5,710 nt of DNA from Bacillota bacterium (GTDB taxonomy: Bacteria > Bacillota_E > Sulfobacillia > Sulfobacillales > Sulfobacillaceae). Positions 5,710 to 5,710 of the stretch are shown in pieces. Positions within the stretch are counted from its first letter, which is position 1; each line of letters begins with the position of its first letter. The notes under the pieces are model-generated. The model saw only the letters and a program-made list of their open reading frames with translations, had not been told where the DNA came from and made no database searches. The stretch spans positions 1 through 5,710 of the forward strand of contig JAKAAL010000326.1 in the NCBI GenBank assembly GCA_021802375.1. Direction: 5' to 3'. Made by a program: the position numbers and the translations under genes.

Positions 5710-5710
5710 C

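Overview
The window holds four protein genes and a gene-free stretch of about 900 bases that carries two candidate structured RNAs. The best guess for the host is a Gram-positive bacterium of the Firmicutes, possibly an acidophile of the Sulfobacillus type. This rests on strong AGGAGG-type ribosome binding sites, frequent GTG/TTG starts, moderately high GC, and a large secreted protein with no cysteine. No marker gene in the window proves the taxon, so this is inference.

Left part (1-1390): deoC (deoxyribose-phosphate aldolase, + strand) converges on a small four-helix membrane protein of the SPW-repeat family (- strand), with a perfect 10-bp hairpin between them. Upstream of the SPW gene lie a perfect TATAAT box inside a small inverted repeat and a stem-plus-T-run that probably ends the next transcript.

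Centre (1391-4390, - strand): one 999-residue secreted protein. It has a signal peptide, then a clan GH-A-like glycoside hydrolase barrel with both expected glutamates (N165-E166 and E278), then a beta-sandwich and linker, then a beta-propeller of about ten NHL-like repeats. It is probably an extracellular or surface enzyme on polysaccharide. Its substrate cannot be read from the sequence.

Right part (4391-5710): an AT-rich leader (4391-4580) precedes the hydrolase gene. At 4743-4883 an 18-bp closing stem encloses about 95 bases that fold further. Its wobble pairs fit only a leftward transcript, and a TTTACC/TATAAT promoter sits just outside it on that strand. It is either an undescribed small RNA or a miniature inverted-repeat element. 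At 4984-5074 is a run of hairpins ending in a CCCC...GGGGAG stem, which resembles the right end and omega RNA of an IS200/IS605-type tnpB element, but no tnpB gene is present. The window ends with a 138-residue protein of unknown function (+ strand) that has its own promoter and probably starts at TTG.

The genes do not form one pathway. deoC is housekeeping nucleoside catabolism, the SPW protein and the hydrolase are envelope or surface functions, and the right third looks like accessory DNA with possible mobile-element scars.
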